Assembly (NCBI RefSeq): GCF_002368095.1
Contig: NZ_AP018227.1
Location: 355,634-419,633 of the forward strand
DNA length: 64,000 nucleotides
Direction of reading: 5' to 3'
Source: Calothrix parasitica NIES-267
GTDB lineage: Bacteria; Cyanobacteriota; Cyanobacteriia; Cyanobacteriales; Nostocaceae
The notes under the pieces are model-generated. The model was not told the DNA's origin. It saw only the letters and a list, made by a program, of their open reading frames with translations, and ran no database searches. Shown here in pieces: positions 45,027-53,403 of the stretch (the first letter of the stretch is position 1; every line of letters starts with the position of its first letter). The position numbers and the translations under genes were made by a program.

Positions 45027-46289
45027 ATGAAACCCCAAAACTTTGAAGAAAGTTTAGTTTGGTACATAATTATCAGCACCTATGTTATTTACGTACTCGG
45101 ACTCATATTTACCGTTTATTCCTTATTAGCATGGGTATTGGGTGGATATGTAATTTTTAAGCTTTTGCTACAAACCAAAAACACTCCATCCCATGAAAAG
45201 ATTAGTATTCCATGGGTAACGTGGCTCTGGGGAATCTGTTCCTTGATTAGTTTAGTGGCAACTTATGCGGGTATAACAGATTTTGGTCTTGGGAGAAATG
45301 CGCTTTTAAGAGCTATTCTAGGCTGGTTGAGCAGTACGGCAATCATACCGTTATTTATGCTGAGTGGCTGTTTAAATATCAGACCACAATTGCTTTACCG
45401 AGCAGTATGTATACTTTGCTTGCAAAGTTTAATTGCAATTCCGATTGCTTATGCAGCTTACGCAGCAAATTTACCAGATATTGTTTATACTTCCCCCATA
45501 GAAAGATTGATTCAAAACGGTCCAATTTTTCATAACGTAGGATTTTACACGTCAGATTATGGGGTTGATAACGTTCGTTTATTTTTATTTACCCCTTGGT
45601 GTCCGGCTTTAGGTCTTGTTAGCAATGTATTCTTTTTTATGGCTCTTCAAGAGTCAAATAAAAAATGGAGATACATTGGAATAATTGGGGCAATAGCGAT
45701 GAATATTGTATCTCTTTCACGAGCCGCTCTTGTCTCTCTACCACTAGTATTAATTATTATTTGGGGCTTGAAAAACTTTACTCGTCCGAAGGTACAAATT
45801 ACTGCTGGAATAGTTAGTTTTATTGCCGGAATTTTCAGTCTCCCGCTAACAAATGCTGCAACTGAAATGGTTGATTCCTTTCATAGTTCGAGAGCAGATT
45901 CTTCAAGGGTTCGTGCTGCTTTGCAAAGAGTAGGGTTAGAAGCTTGGAAAGAAGCTCCAGTCTGGGGTCACGGAACCCAAAAACCCGGTCCTCCTGTTTT
46001 AGCGAATTTACCAATTGGTTCTCACCATACTTGGGTAGGGCTTTTATACACAAAAGGATTAGTGGGTTTCATGGCTTTAGCATTACCAGTATTGTGGAGT
46101 TTGATTGAATTATTAATTAAGTCTCGTCATAGTAAGATTGCTGAAACATCTTTAAGCATCTTACTCATATTGCTTTTATTTTCTCTTGGAGAACAGATAG
46201 ATATTTTAGGATATATTTGTTGGCCGGGTTTAATCTTAATGGGGATTGCCTTTAAACAAAAATTGAAGCCAGTTCCATACTTTTTATAA
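45027..46289 (+). CDS. O-antigen ligase/Wzy-type polymerase-like membrane protein
   Basis: 420 residues with about ten to twelve hydrophobic helices and a large periplasmic loop (roughly 290-335, containing HSSRADSSRVRAALQRVGLE). VWGHGTQ followed by GSHHTWVGLLYTKG matches the conserved region of the Wzy_C/O-antigen ligase family. The likely role is polymerisation of flipped repeat units or transfer of polysaccharide in the inner membrane. It follows the chain-length gene by 3 bases. Confidence 0.85.
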   Translation: MKPQNFEESLVWYIIISTYVIYVLGLIFTVYSLLAWVLGGYVIFKLLLQTKNTPSHEKISIPWVTWLWGICSLISLVATYAGITDFGLGRNALLRAILGWLSSTAIIPLFMLSGCLNIRPQLLYRAVCILCLQSLIAIPIAYAAYAANLPDIVYTSPIERLIQNGPIFHNVGFYTSDYGVDNVRLFLFTPWCPALGLVSNVFFFMALQESNKKWRYIGIIGAIAMNIVSLSRAALVSLPLVLIIIWGLKNFTRPKVQITAGIVSFIAGIFSLPLTNAATEMVDSFHSSRADSSRVRAALQRVGLEAWKEAPVWGHGTQKPGPPVLANLPIGSHHTWVGLLYTKGLVGFMALALPVLWSLIELLIKSRHSKIAETSLSILLILLLFSLGEQIDILGYICWPGLILMGIAFKQKLKPVPYFL

Positions 46290-46582
46290 GGACTAAATAA
46301 TGTAAAGCCATGCAGACCAGTTTTATTTATGTCGCTGCAGTTTTAACAGTCAGTTTTTATCTGAAATTATATTTTTGAACATCCTCTTAACAAATTTATA
46401 AAGATTGATTCAAAACTGTAGCTTTCCTTTCTACTGATTGTAATTATATAACTGATTTAAATCTATTTTAATCAATAATTATGTTTGTAATTTTTCTAAG
46501 GAACTTCTCATCAAAAAAATAAATTATAGTGTTATGATTTCTTTCTACTCATCAAATAGTTACAAAAAAAATCTACAAATAG

Positions 46583-47881
46583 ATGATAATTGAAAAGATT
46601 AAACAACAGTTATCAAACCAATTCATCCGCAATATTGGGTGGCTTGGAGGTGCCGAATTAATCAATCGCATATTCCGTTTAGGAGCAACTGTTGTGCTAG
46701 CTCGGGCTTTAAGTCCCGAAGATTATGGATTAGCAGCAGTTGTTTTAACTATTAATGAATTTACAACAGTTTTTACCCTCAGAGCCGGAATTGGAGGCAA
46801 AATAGTTCAAGCTGATGAGGAAGATGTAGAAGTTTTTTGCAATACAGCCTACTGGTTAAACTGGATTTTATGCATTTCCCTATTTCTAATTCAATGCTTA
46901 GCAGCTTTCCCGGTAGCTTGGTTCTATAACGAAGAAAAGTTAATATTACCAATTTGTGTATACAGTTTGGTCTATTTAATGTTGCCGTTTTTCGCAGTTC
47001 ATAATGCATTAATAGATAGAGCTAATAGACTAAAGATTACGGCAATTAGCACTGCAATTCAGTCCATGCTAAATAACATTCTCATTCCAGCATTTGCGCT
47101 GTCAGGTATGGGTATGTGGGCTTTAGTATTGCCGGGACTTTTTACCACTCCAGTATGGATAATCGTTACTCACCTTAACGAACCCTGGCGACCAAAAATG
47201 TCTTTTACTCTTAAAAGATGGAAAGAAATTGTTGATTTTGGTAAAAATATTCTTGGTTATGAATTACTAGAAAAACTTCGAGCAAATATTGATTATTTAT
47301 TAGTAGGAAGATTATTAGATGTTGAAGCTTTAGGAATTTACTTTTTTGCTTTCAATGCAGGTTTGGGAATCAGCTTAAATGTAATCAATATTATGGTTTG
47401 GCCGCTTTATCCTCATCTTTGTGCTGCTAGACATAACTTTGATGAATTTAGAAATAAATACTTCCACAGTCTCAAAACTATTAGCTTGGTCATTGTTCCT
47501 TTAGTTATTCTGCAATCTAGTTTAGCTCCTTTCTACGTACCAATTGTTTTTGGTGAAAAGTGGAAAATGGCAGTTCCGATATTAGTGCTAATTTGTCTGT
47601 CCGCTATACCTCGTCCCTTCGGTACCGCAGCAGCTTTATTACTACAATCTTTAGATAAAGCTTGGATTAATCTACGCTGGAGCTTAATATTTACCGGAAT
47701 TTTTGTTTGTTCGTTATTAGTTGGCATGAACTGGGGTATTAATGGTGTAGCAATATCTGTTCTAATTTCCCATGCTGTAGCAATGCCAATGTTTACAGTT
47801 TGGGCTACAAAACTTGTATTTGCCAAAGATTCCGTATTATTTACACAACCCAAACAAAAAATTAAATCTTCTAAACATTGA
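46583..47881 (+). CDS. Wzx-type polysaccharide flippase (PST family)
   Basis: 432 residues with about twelve transmembrane helices. The N-terminus NQFIRNIGWLGGAELINRIF followed by ALSPEDYGLAAV is typical of the WzxC/PST-type flippases (MOP superfamily). It should move the lipid-linked repeat unit across the inner membrane. It lies about 290 bases after the polymerase-like gene in the same orientation. The region downstream is filled by mobile repeats, which may separate this first half of the cluster from the glycosyltransferase half. Confidence 0.88.
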   Translation: MIIEKIKQQLSNQFIRNIGWLGGAELINRIFRLGATVVLARALSPEDYGLAAVVLTINEFTTVFTLRAGIGGKIVQADEEDVEVFCNTAYWLNWILCISLFLIQCLAAFPVAWFYNEEKLILPICVYSLVYLMLPFFAVHNALIDRANRLKITAISTAIQSMLNNILIPAFALSGMGMWALVLPGLFTTPVWIIVTHLNEPWRPKMSFTLKRWKEIVDFGKNILGYELLEKLRANIDYLLVGRLLDVEALGIYFFAFNAGLGISLNVINIMVWPLYPHLCAARHNFDEFRNKYFHSLKTISLVIVPLVILQSSLAPFYVPIVFGEKWKMAVPILVLICLSAIPRPFGTAAALLLQSLDKAWINLRWSLIFTGIFVCSLLVGMNWGINGVAISVLISHAVAMPMFTVWATKLVFAKDSVLFTQPKQKIKSSKH

Positions 47882-47891
47882 ATAAATTAAT

Positions 47892-48050
47892 AGGGTTTCT
47901 AATTAAAAGTATGATTTCAAAGCAACCTCCAATTCTGGAGGAAAAAATAATTTTAAGTCCTCTAGTACCTCTTGCGCTTAGGGGTCACGGGGCAGGGGAT
48001 TTAGGGGTTAGTAAATATGATAAAAATAAATTCATATGCAAATTATTTTT
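47892..48050. repeat. Decayed copy of the GGCGTTGCTG MITE family
   Basis: AATTAAAAGTATGATTTC at the left and GATTTAGGGGTTAGTAAATA at the right match internal blocks of the element at 24492-24653. The terminal GGCGTTGCTG has decayed (GGGTTTCT), and no right terminus was found. Confidence 0.7.
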
Positions 48051-48150
48051 TCAAAAAAGATATATTCTATAGCGTTTATCAAGCAACTGAGGTACAGCGA
48101 TTACCTTACCCCGAGAAAGCACAGCTTTATCTCCCCTCTCCCTTAATAAG

Positions 48151-48355
48151 GCTACGGTGTACACACAAGTACCCTCAGCATACGTTCAAGGGATTTTAGA
48201 CCCCTTAAATCGTCATTGCGAGGAGGAACGACGAAGCAATCCCAACACCTTGCGATTGCTTCGCTTCGCTCGCAATGACAGCCTTTGAGCGATTTTCACC
48301 CAAATCTGAAAGTCGCTTCCAGATAGGATTTTAAGACTTGTGTGTACACCGTAGC
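48151..48355. mobile_element. Inner MITE, 205 bp, perfect 20-bp ends and 10-bp target duplication
   Basis: The 20-bp terminal repeats starting GCTACGGTGTACAC are perfect (48151-48170 and 48336-48355). The direct repeat CCTTAATAAG flanks it at 48141-48150 and 48356-48365. Ten-base duplications are usual for IS4-type transposases, which suggests the helper. Inside it lies a GTCATTGCG palindrome (48212-48279). Confidence 0.93.
48212..48279. repeat. GTCATTGCG...CGCAATGAC palindrome inside the inner MITE
   Basis: Arms GTCATTGCGAG and CTCGCAATGAC, with inner GAAGCAATC / GATTGCTTC pairing. It belongs to the same family as 17705-17814 and 38434-38508. Confidence 0.85.
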
Positions 48356-48626
48356 CCTTAATAAGGAGAGGGGTTGGGGGTGAGGTTTTTAAATGTACTT
48401 CAATAGACTGGGAAACGCTATATCGGATCTGAATACTTGTAATGATTTAAATTTAAATTTGAATAAAACACATTCGATGTGGTGGGGTATTAATTACTTC
48501 ACCACATTAATTTTGGTGAACCTAATTTAATTAAAAAAAATTATCCACAATGTCACTTAAAATACTAAAGTGTCTTTACATGTTATATCTCTCAATCTTC
48601 CTTCTCAATAAATTTTCTTGATAATC

Positions 48627-49568
48627 ATGAACCCTGTATTTACAGTAGTAATGCCAGCTTATAATGCAGCTGCATATCTATCACAAACAATTGAATCGGT
48701 CTTAAGTCAAAGTTTTACTGATTTTGAACTCATAATAATTGACGATGGTTCTACAGATAATACTGGGGTAATCGCTTATAAATATAAGAAACTTGATAGC
48801 AGAGTAAAAGTTTTATTTCAATCCAATCAAGGAGTATCCGCAACTCGCAATAAAGGAATCAATCATTCCAACTCTAAATATATCGCCTTTATAGACGCAG
48901 ATGATAAATGGTTCCCCGACAACTTAAAGTTACATTTCGAGCATCTAGAAAAAAATACAGATTTAGGTATTAGCTATGCAAAAGTAGAGTTTTTATACCC
49001 TGATGGCAAGCATACCGGGAAAATAGCCAGAGGACGTTTAACAAAGTTACAACCTCAGCATTTTTTGTACGAGAACCCTACTATGACAGTATCAAATATT
49101 GTGGTACGCAAAGAAGTATTTGCCGAAACTGGCTGTTTTGATTGCTCAATGAGCTATTCAGAAGATATGAATTTTCTATTTCGAGTTGCTTGTAGTCACT
49201 GGAAAATTGAAGGTCTGAATAAAGTTCTTCTAGGGTATCGAACCACACAGGGAGGACTTTCTTCACAACTTTATAAAATGGAAGAGGGCTGGGAAACTTT
49301 GATTAGTAAAGCAAGAGCAGTAGCACCCGAGCTAATCAAGGAACATTATCTTAGAGCTAGAAGCAACCATCTACGCTATCTTGCACGTAGGTCTTTTCGG
49401 TTGAACCTATCCCCTAAAGTTGGAGTTGATTTTTTAAATCGAGCATTAAGCTCCGATTGGCAAATAGTAATGAGAGAACCAGGAACGACTTTAGTTACAA
49501 TACTAGCTGTTTATGGCGCTCAACTCGTCAGCTATCTTAATTTACGTAAATTTTCTCATTTTTTATAA
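48627..49568 (+). CDS. Glycosyltransferase family 2
   Basis: 313 residues from the ATG at 48627 (a TTG three codons upstream is less likely). The GT-A nucleotide-sugar domain shows TVVMPAYNAAAYLSQTIES, ELIIIDDGSTDNT, GVSATRNKGI and the metal-binding FIDADDKW. The C-terminal third is basic and helical. It transfers a sugar to the lipid-linked repeat unit; donor and acceptor are unknown. It is the first of three related GT2 genes in the cluster. Confidence 0.9.
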   Translation: MNPVFTVVMPAYNAAAYLSQTIESVLSQSFTDFELIIIDDGSTDNTGVIAYKYKKLDSRVKVLFQSNQGVSATRNKGINHSNSKYIAFIDADDKWFPDNLKLHFEHLEKNTDLGISYAKVEFLYPDGKHTGKIARGRLTKLQPQHFLYENPTMTVSNIVVRKEVFAETGCFDCSMSYSEDMNFLFRVACSHWKIEGLNKVLLGYRTTQGGLSSQLYKMEEGWETLISKARAVAPELIKEHYLRARSNHLRYLARRSFRLNLSPKVGVDFLNRALSSDWQIVMREPGTTLVTILAVYGAQLVSYLNLRKFSHFL

Positions 49569-49671
49569 AGATTAGATAAACTTTATATTTTTTTTATGTA
49601 TGTTTACTAAATCACACTTTTCTATAAAGTATCATTTATCACAGGAGGCATCATGGAGAAAGTAAAATAAT

Positions 49672-50703
49672 ATGAGAGTATGCTATTTGATTCAGACCTA
49701 TAAGAATCCAGAACAAATATACAGACTTGTTAGGTTAATTAAAAATACAACGGCTAATTCATTTATTATTGTCAGCCATAATTTTAGTAGCTGTAATTTA
49801 AATATCAGCTTATTAAAGAAATTCCAGAATGTTAAAGTAATTCATAATAATGGAGTTATGATGGGAAGCTTTGGCATTCTTCAGGGTTTTTTTGATGCAA
49901 TTGCTTGGCTATTAAATCAAAATATCAAGTTTGACTGGTTAATCAATCTTACAGGTCAAGACTACCCTACACAGCCTTTATCTAAAATTGAAAAGTTGTT
50001 GCACAGTACAAAATATGATGGTTTTGTAGAGTATTACGATGTTTATTCAAAACAAAGCCCTTGGAGCAAAAAGGTAGTAGATACCAGATATTTGTATAGT
50101 TACAAGCATTTTAAAGAATATTTATCGCCCCGGCAAAAGTATATGTTAAGACCAATTAAGCATATAGTAAATAATTGCCAGCCCTTTTTTAGATTAGATT
50201 ATTCCTATGGATTAATCCTGGGAATGAAAAACTTTTATCATTTATTTGATAAGCATTTTACTTGCTATGGAGGTTCTTTTTTCACCACAATTTCTCAAGC
50301 CTGCGTCACATATTTACATAATTTTGTTCGGGAGCATCCCCGAGTTTTAGATTATTATAAAAAGACGTTTATTCCAGAAGAGTCTTTTATACAAACTGTA
50401 TTAGTTAATAGCAAACAATTTAACTTATATAACAGTAATTTCCGTTATACTGATTTTTCTGGTAGTCGTCACGGACACCCACGCATACTAACTGCGAAAG
50501 ATTTTCCATCTTTAACTCAAGCTAATATTCATTTTGCACGTAAGTTTGATATGAATGTCGATAGTACGATTTTAGATAAACTTGACCGCAGAATATTGAC
50601 AAGTAAAGATATAAATATAGATATGTCTTCTATTGAATGCGTGACTAAGCAGAATAATTATGTGAATCTGTCAAACCATAAAATTGCATTTAATGAAAGC
50701 TGA
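49672..50703 (+). CDS. GT14-like (core-2/I-branching type) glycosyltransferase
   Basis: 343 residues. VCYLIQTYKNPEQIYRLVRLI at the N-terminus, FDWLINLTGQDYPTQPL, the IPEESFIQTVL segment and FARKFD near the end match the family that includes beta-1,6-N-acetylglucosaminyltransferases. By family it would add a branch or beta-linked sugar; the actual reaction is not known. A GGAG motif about 17 bases upstream is distant for a ribosome-binding site. A perfect palindrome follows it (50755-50798). Confidence 0.83.
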   Translation: MRVCYLIQTYKNPEQIYRLVRLIKNTTANSFIIVSHNFSSCNLNISLLKKFQNVKVIHNNGVMMGSFGILQGFFDAIAWLLNQNIKFDWLINLTGQDYPTQPLSKIEKLLHSTKYDGFVEYYDVYSKQSPWSKKVVDTRYLYSYKHFKEYLSPRQKYMLRPIKHIVNNCQPFFRLDYSYGLILGMKNFYHLFDKHFTCYGGSFFTTISQACVTYLHNFVREHPRVLDYYKKTFIPEESFIQTVLVNSKQFNLYNSNFRYTDFSGSRHGHPRILTAKDFPSLTQANIHFARKFDMNVDSTILDKLDRRILTSKDINIDMSSIECVTKQNNYVNLSNHKIAFNES

Positions 50704-50754
50704 TCGCAGTTACTTCAATTTTTATTAAATGAGTATAAATACATAGTCTATTTA

Positions 50755-50798
50755 TTGCGAGTGAGTAGTTTATTTTAAAATAAACTACTCACTCGCAA
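50755..50798 (+). terminator. 44-bp perfect palindrome
   Basis: TTGCGAGTGAGTAGTTTATTTT (22 bases) is followed immediately by its exact reverse complement, with no loop, then TCAAGTTTTTAT. It lies 52 bases after the GT14-like stop and could form a very strong terminator hairpin. Confidence 0.75.
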
Positions 50799-51072
50799 TC
50801 AAGTTTTTATTTCTACTGCATTGTATAATTATTGATGAAAAAAATAACTTACTTGGTATATTTTTTTATACCTAAAAATCGATAATAAAGCGATAAAAAG
50901 TTCATTTTTATGTCTCAAATTTTGATTTATGATTAACATTATTTGTTGGTGATGTAAAATTTATTTGTTACCTCTAGCGGAGTTATTTGTTCTCATCACA
51001 AATGATTTATATATCGGTAACAGCTATGTCAAAGCCAATAGTTTATGCAATAAAAAATTTATCAGTAGGTAA
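50799..51072. other. Leader of the second GT2 gene
   Basis: AT-rich, no repeat family recognised, no coding sequence seen. Confidence 0.5.
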
Positions 51073-52065
51073 ATGATAATGCCTAAAATCTCAGTTGTTG
51101 TTCCAGCTTACAACTCTCAAAGTACAATTTTAGAGACAATATATTCTGTCTTGCAGCAAAGTTTTTCGGATTTTGAGTTAATAGTGATCGACGATGGTTC
51201 TACTGATAAAACATTGAGACTATTATCAACAGTGAACGATGCAAGATTAAAAGTTTATTCTTATCCAAATGGAGGTTTACCAGCAGCTCGCAATCGCGGT
51301 ATAGTTCGTGCTACCGGAGAATTTATATCCTTCATAGATGCTGACGATTTATGGACACCAGATAAATTAGAACTGCAATTACAAGCATTACAAAAAAATA
51401 CTCAAGCAGGAGTTGCTTATAGTTGGACTATTTGTATGGGTAATGATGGAAGTTCATTCCATCCCGGTATCTCCGAGACCGTTCAAGGTAATGTGTATTC
51501 CAAGTTATTAGTCGGTAACTTTATCGGAAGTGGGTCAAACGTTCTTATTCGTCGGGAAGCGATTGAATCGGTAGGTTACTTTGATGAAAGTTTGAAATCA
51601 TGTGAAGATTGGGACTATTGGATGCGATTAGCACCAAAATGGGATTTTGTAGTTGTTTCCAAACCTCAAATAATCTATCGATTATCTTCGGGGGCCATGT
51701 CAAGTAAGCTCGATGTCATGGAAAAATATCAAACCCTGGTGTTGGAAAAAGCCTTTGCATCAGCACCACCACAACTACATTATCTAAAGAATCAGGGTTT
51801 TGCTTATATCTACTTATTTATGACCAGACTTTGTTTAAGTCGAGCAAATGATATCAAAGTTGTCAAAGAAGCTAGCCAAAAGTTATGGAAAGCAATCCGT
51901 TTTTCCCCCAAAATATTACTAAGCAAGGAAGCTCAACTTTTGTTAATCAAGGTCTGTATATTACGAGTTATTTCTCCAAAAATTGCCTCTAGCATTTTAA
52001 GTAGAGCTATCAAAGTTCGTAATGTTGCTGACCCTAGGTTACAAGCTAGTTCGGTTAGGAATTAG
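51073..52065 (+). CDS. Glycosyltransferase family 2
   Basis: 330 residues; two ATGs (51073, 51079) are both possible. GT-A motifs are VVVPAYNSQSTILETIYS, LIVIDDGSTDKT, GLPAARNRGI and FIDADDLW, and CEDWDYWMRLA is the likely catalytic-base region. It is the paralogue of the GT2 enzymes at 48627 and 52308. A role in repeat-unit assembly is inferred from context. Confidence 0.9.
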   Translation: MIMPKISVVVPAYNSQSTILETIYSVLQQSFSDFELIVIDDGSTDKTLRLLSTVNDARLKVYSYPNGGLPAARNRGIVRATGEFISFIDADDLWTPDKLELQLQALQKNTQAGVAYSWTICMGNDGSSFHPGISETVQGNVYSKLLVGNFIGSGSNVLIRREAIESVGYFDESLKSCEDWDYWMRLAPKWDFVVVSKPQIIYRLSSGAMSSKLDVMEKYQTLVLEKAFASAPPQLHYLKNQGFAYIYLFMTRLCLSRANDIKVVKEASQKLWKAIRFSPKILLSKEAQLLLIKVCILRVISPKIASSILSRAIKVRNVADPRLQASSVRN

Positions 52066-52307
52066 CAGTTAAAAGTTATAATTTCGTACTCTGTTAGCTC
52101 GGTAATGCGGTATCATTAAATCACTGTAGAGAATAAACAATCTGTAATACTTAAATTAACTTTCTTAGCAATTTTTAATTTTCTCTTGAAAAGAAAATAT
52201 TAGCCTCAAAAGTACAAACTTATTCTCAAATCTTTACCTAAACCAAATTCTGTTAGTATTTGCATTGCTACCAGTTTTTTTTGTGCAGTTATATCTACTA
52301 AGTAATT

Positions 52308-53357
52308 ATGAATCAGCAATCAATTAACAAGAAAGCATCTGTAATTATTCCTCTATATAATGCAGAAAAGTATATTGAAAGAACTCTTAAATCAGTTCTC
52401 AATCAAACTTATCAAAATATAGAAGTAATTATTGTTGATGATGAATCTCCCGATAACAGCGTCAAAGTCTGTCAGAAAATTAATGATTCGAGAATTCAGA
52501 TTGTTCATCAAAAAAATCGGGGTTTAGCTGGTTCGAGAAATACAGGTATTCGTCATGCTAGTGGTGAGTATTTAGCATTTATGGATGCTGATGATATTTG
52601 GTTACCGGAGAAGTTAGAAAAACATATAGCTCACTTGGAATCTTCTCCAGATGTGGGGGTTAGCTTTAGTCGTTCTGCTTTTATTGATGAAAACGATAAG
52701 CCTTTAGGTATCTATCAAATTACCAAACTTAAAGATATTACTCCTCTCGATATACTTTGTCGCAGTCCCATTGGAAATGGCTCCGCTGCTGTTTTCAAAA
52801 AAGCTGTATTTGAGGATATAAAATTTCCGGAAAATCTTTATGGATATGTAGAAGATTATTACTTTGATGATACATTTAAGCTTTCTGAGGATATTGAATG
52901 TTGGGTGAGAATAGCAATTACAACTAACTGGAAATTTGCAGGACTCGCTCAACCATTAACTCTTTATCGAGTTCATTCCCAAGGTTTATCCACTAATCTC
53001 AAAGTCATGTTAGACACCAGAGAGGATTTATTCAAAAAAGCCTATGGTTATGCACCAGAACAAATGGCACGTTGGTTAAAACCTGCAAGAGCTTACCATT
53101 TTAGATATGTCGCAAGAAGGGCTATTACTATAAATAAAGGTGGTGTCGCTTTAAAATTAATGTATGGGTCAATAATGAATTATTGGCGCATTATCATAGA
53201 AGATTTTCAAAGAACCTTTGAAACCATTGCTGCTGCAATTTTACTCTGTGTGGTTCCAAAACCTCTATACAATAGAGTTAAATCTCTAGCTTTGAAGATA
53301 ATTGGGAAACTACAACAAAAAAGCATTAATAAAGACAGGCTAAGAGAAGCATCATAA
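52308..53357 (+). CDS. Glycosyltransferase family 2
   Basis: 349 residues. SVIIPLYNAEKYIERTLKS fits the family with VIIVDDESPDNS, GLAGSRNTGI and the metal site FMDADDIW; SEDIECWVRIA fits the catalytic-base region. The C-terminus has a hydrophobic stretch (ETIAAAILLCVVPKPLY) that may contact the membrane. It ends 46 bases before the glycosidase-like gene, so the two may share a transcript. Confidence 0.9.
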   Translation: MNQQSINKKASVIIPLYNAEKYIERTLKSVLNQTYQNIEVIIVDDESPDNSVKVCQKINDSRIQIVHQKNRGLAGSRNTGIRHASGEYLAFMDADDIWLPEKLEKHIAHLESSPDVGVSFSRSAFIDENDKPLGIYQITKLKDITPLDILCRSPIGNGSAAVFKKAVFEDIKFPENLYGYVEDYYFDDTFKLSEDIECWVRIAITTNWKFAGLAQPLTLYRVHSQGLSTNLKVMLDTREDLFKKAYGYAPEQMARWLKPARAYHFRYVARRAITINKGGVALKLMYGSIMNYWRIIIEDFQRTFETIAAAILLCVVPKPLYNRVKSLALKIIGKLQQKSINKDRLREAS

Positions 53358-53403
53358 ACATAAACGCACTCATAAGAATGATATTTCACTATTGACTAAA
53401 ACA

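Larger units (their letters stand above)
48068..48422. mobile_element. Outer MITE with TATAGCGTTT ends, interrupted by an inner MITE
   Basis: TATAGCGTTT at 48068-48077 and its complement at 48413-48422, with similarity continuing to TGAGGTACA / TGTACTTCA. The original element is about 140 bp: its CCCTCTCCCTTAATAAG...GGAGAGGGG hairpin was split by the element at 48151-48355. No coding capacity. Confidence 0.75.
47882..48626. other. Repeat-filled region inside the polysaccharide cluster
   Basis: Contains a decayed GGCGTTGCTG-family copy (47892-48050) and the nested elements at 48068-48422. The frames seen here are carried by repeats and are not genes. The last 200 bases are the leader of the first GT2 gene. 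Confidence 0.8.

Noticed and set aside
47878-48199. Two overlapping short plus-strand frames after the flippase gene
   Set aside because: They lie entirely in the decayed MITE and the nested elements.
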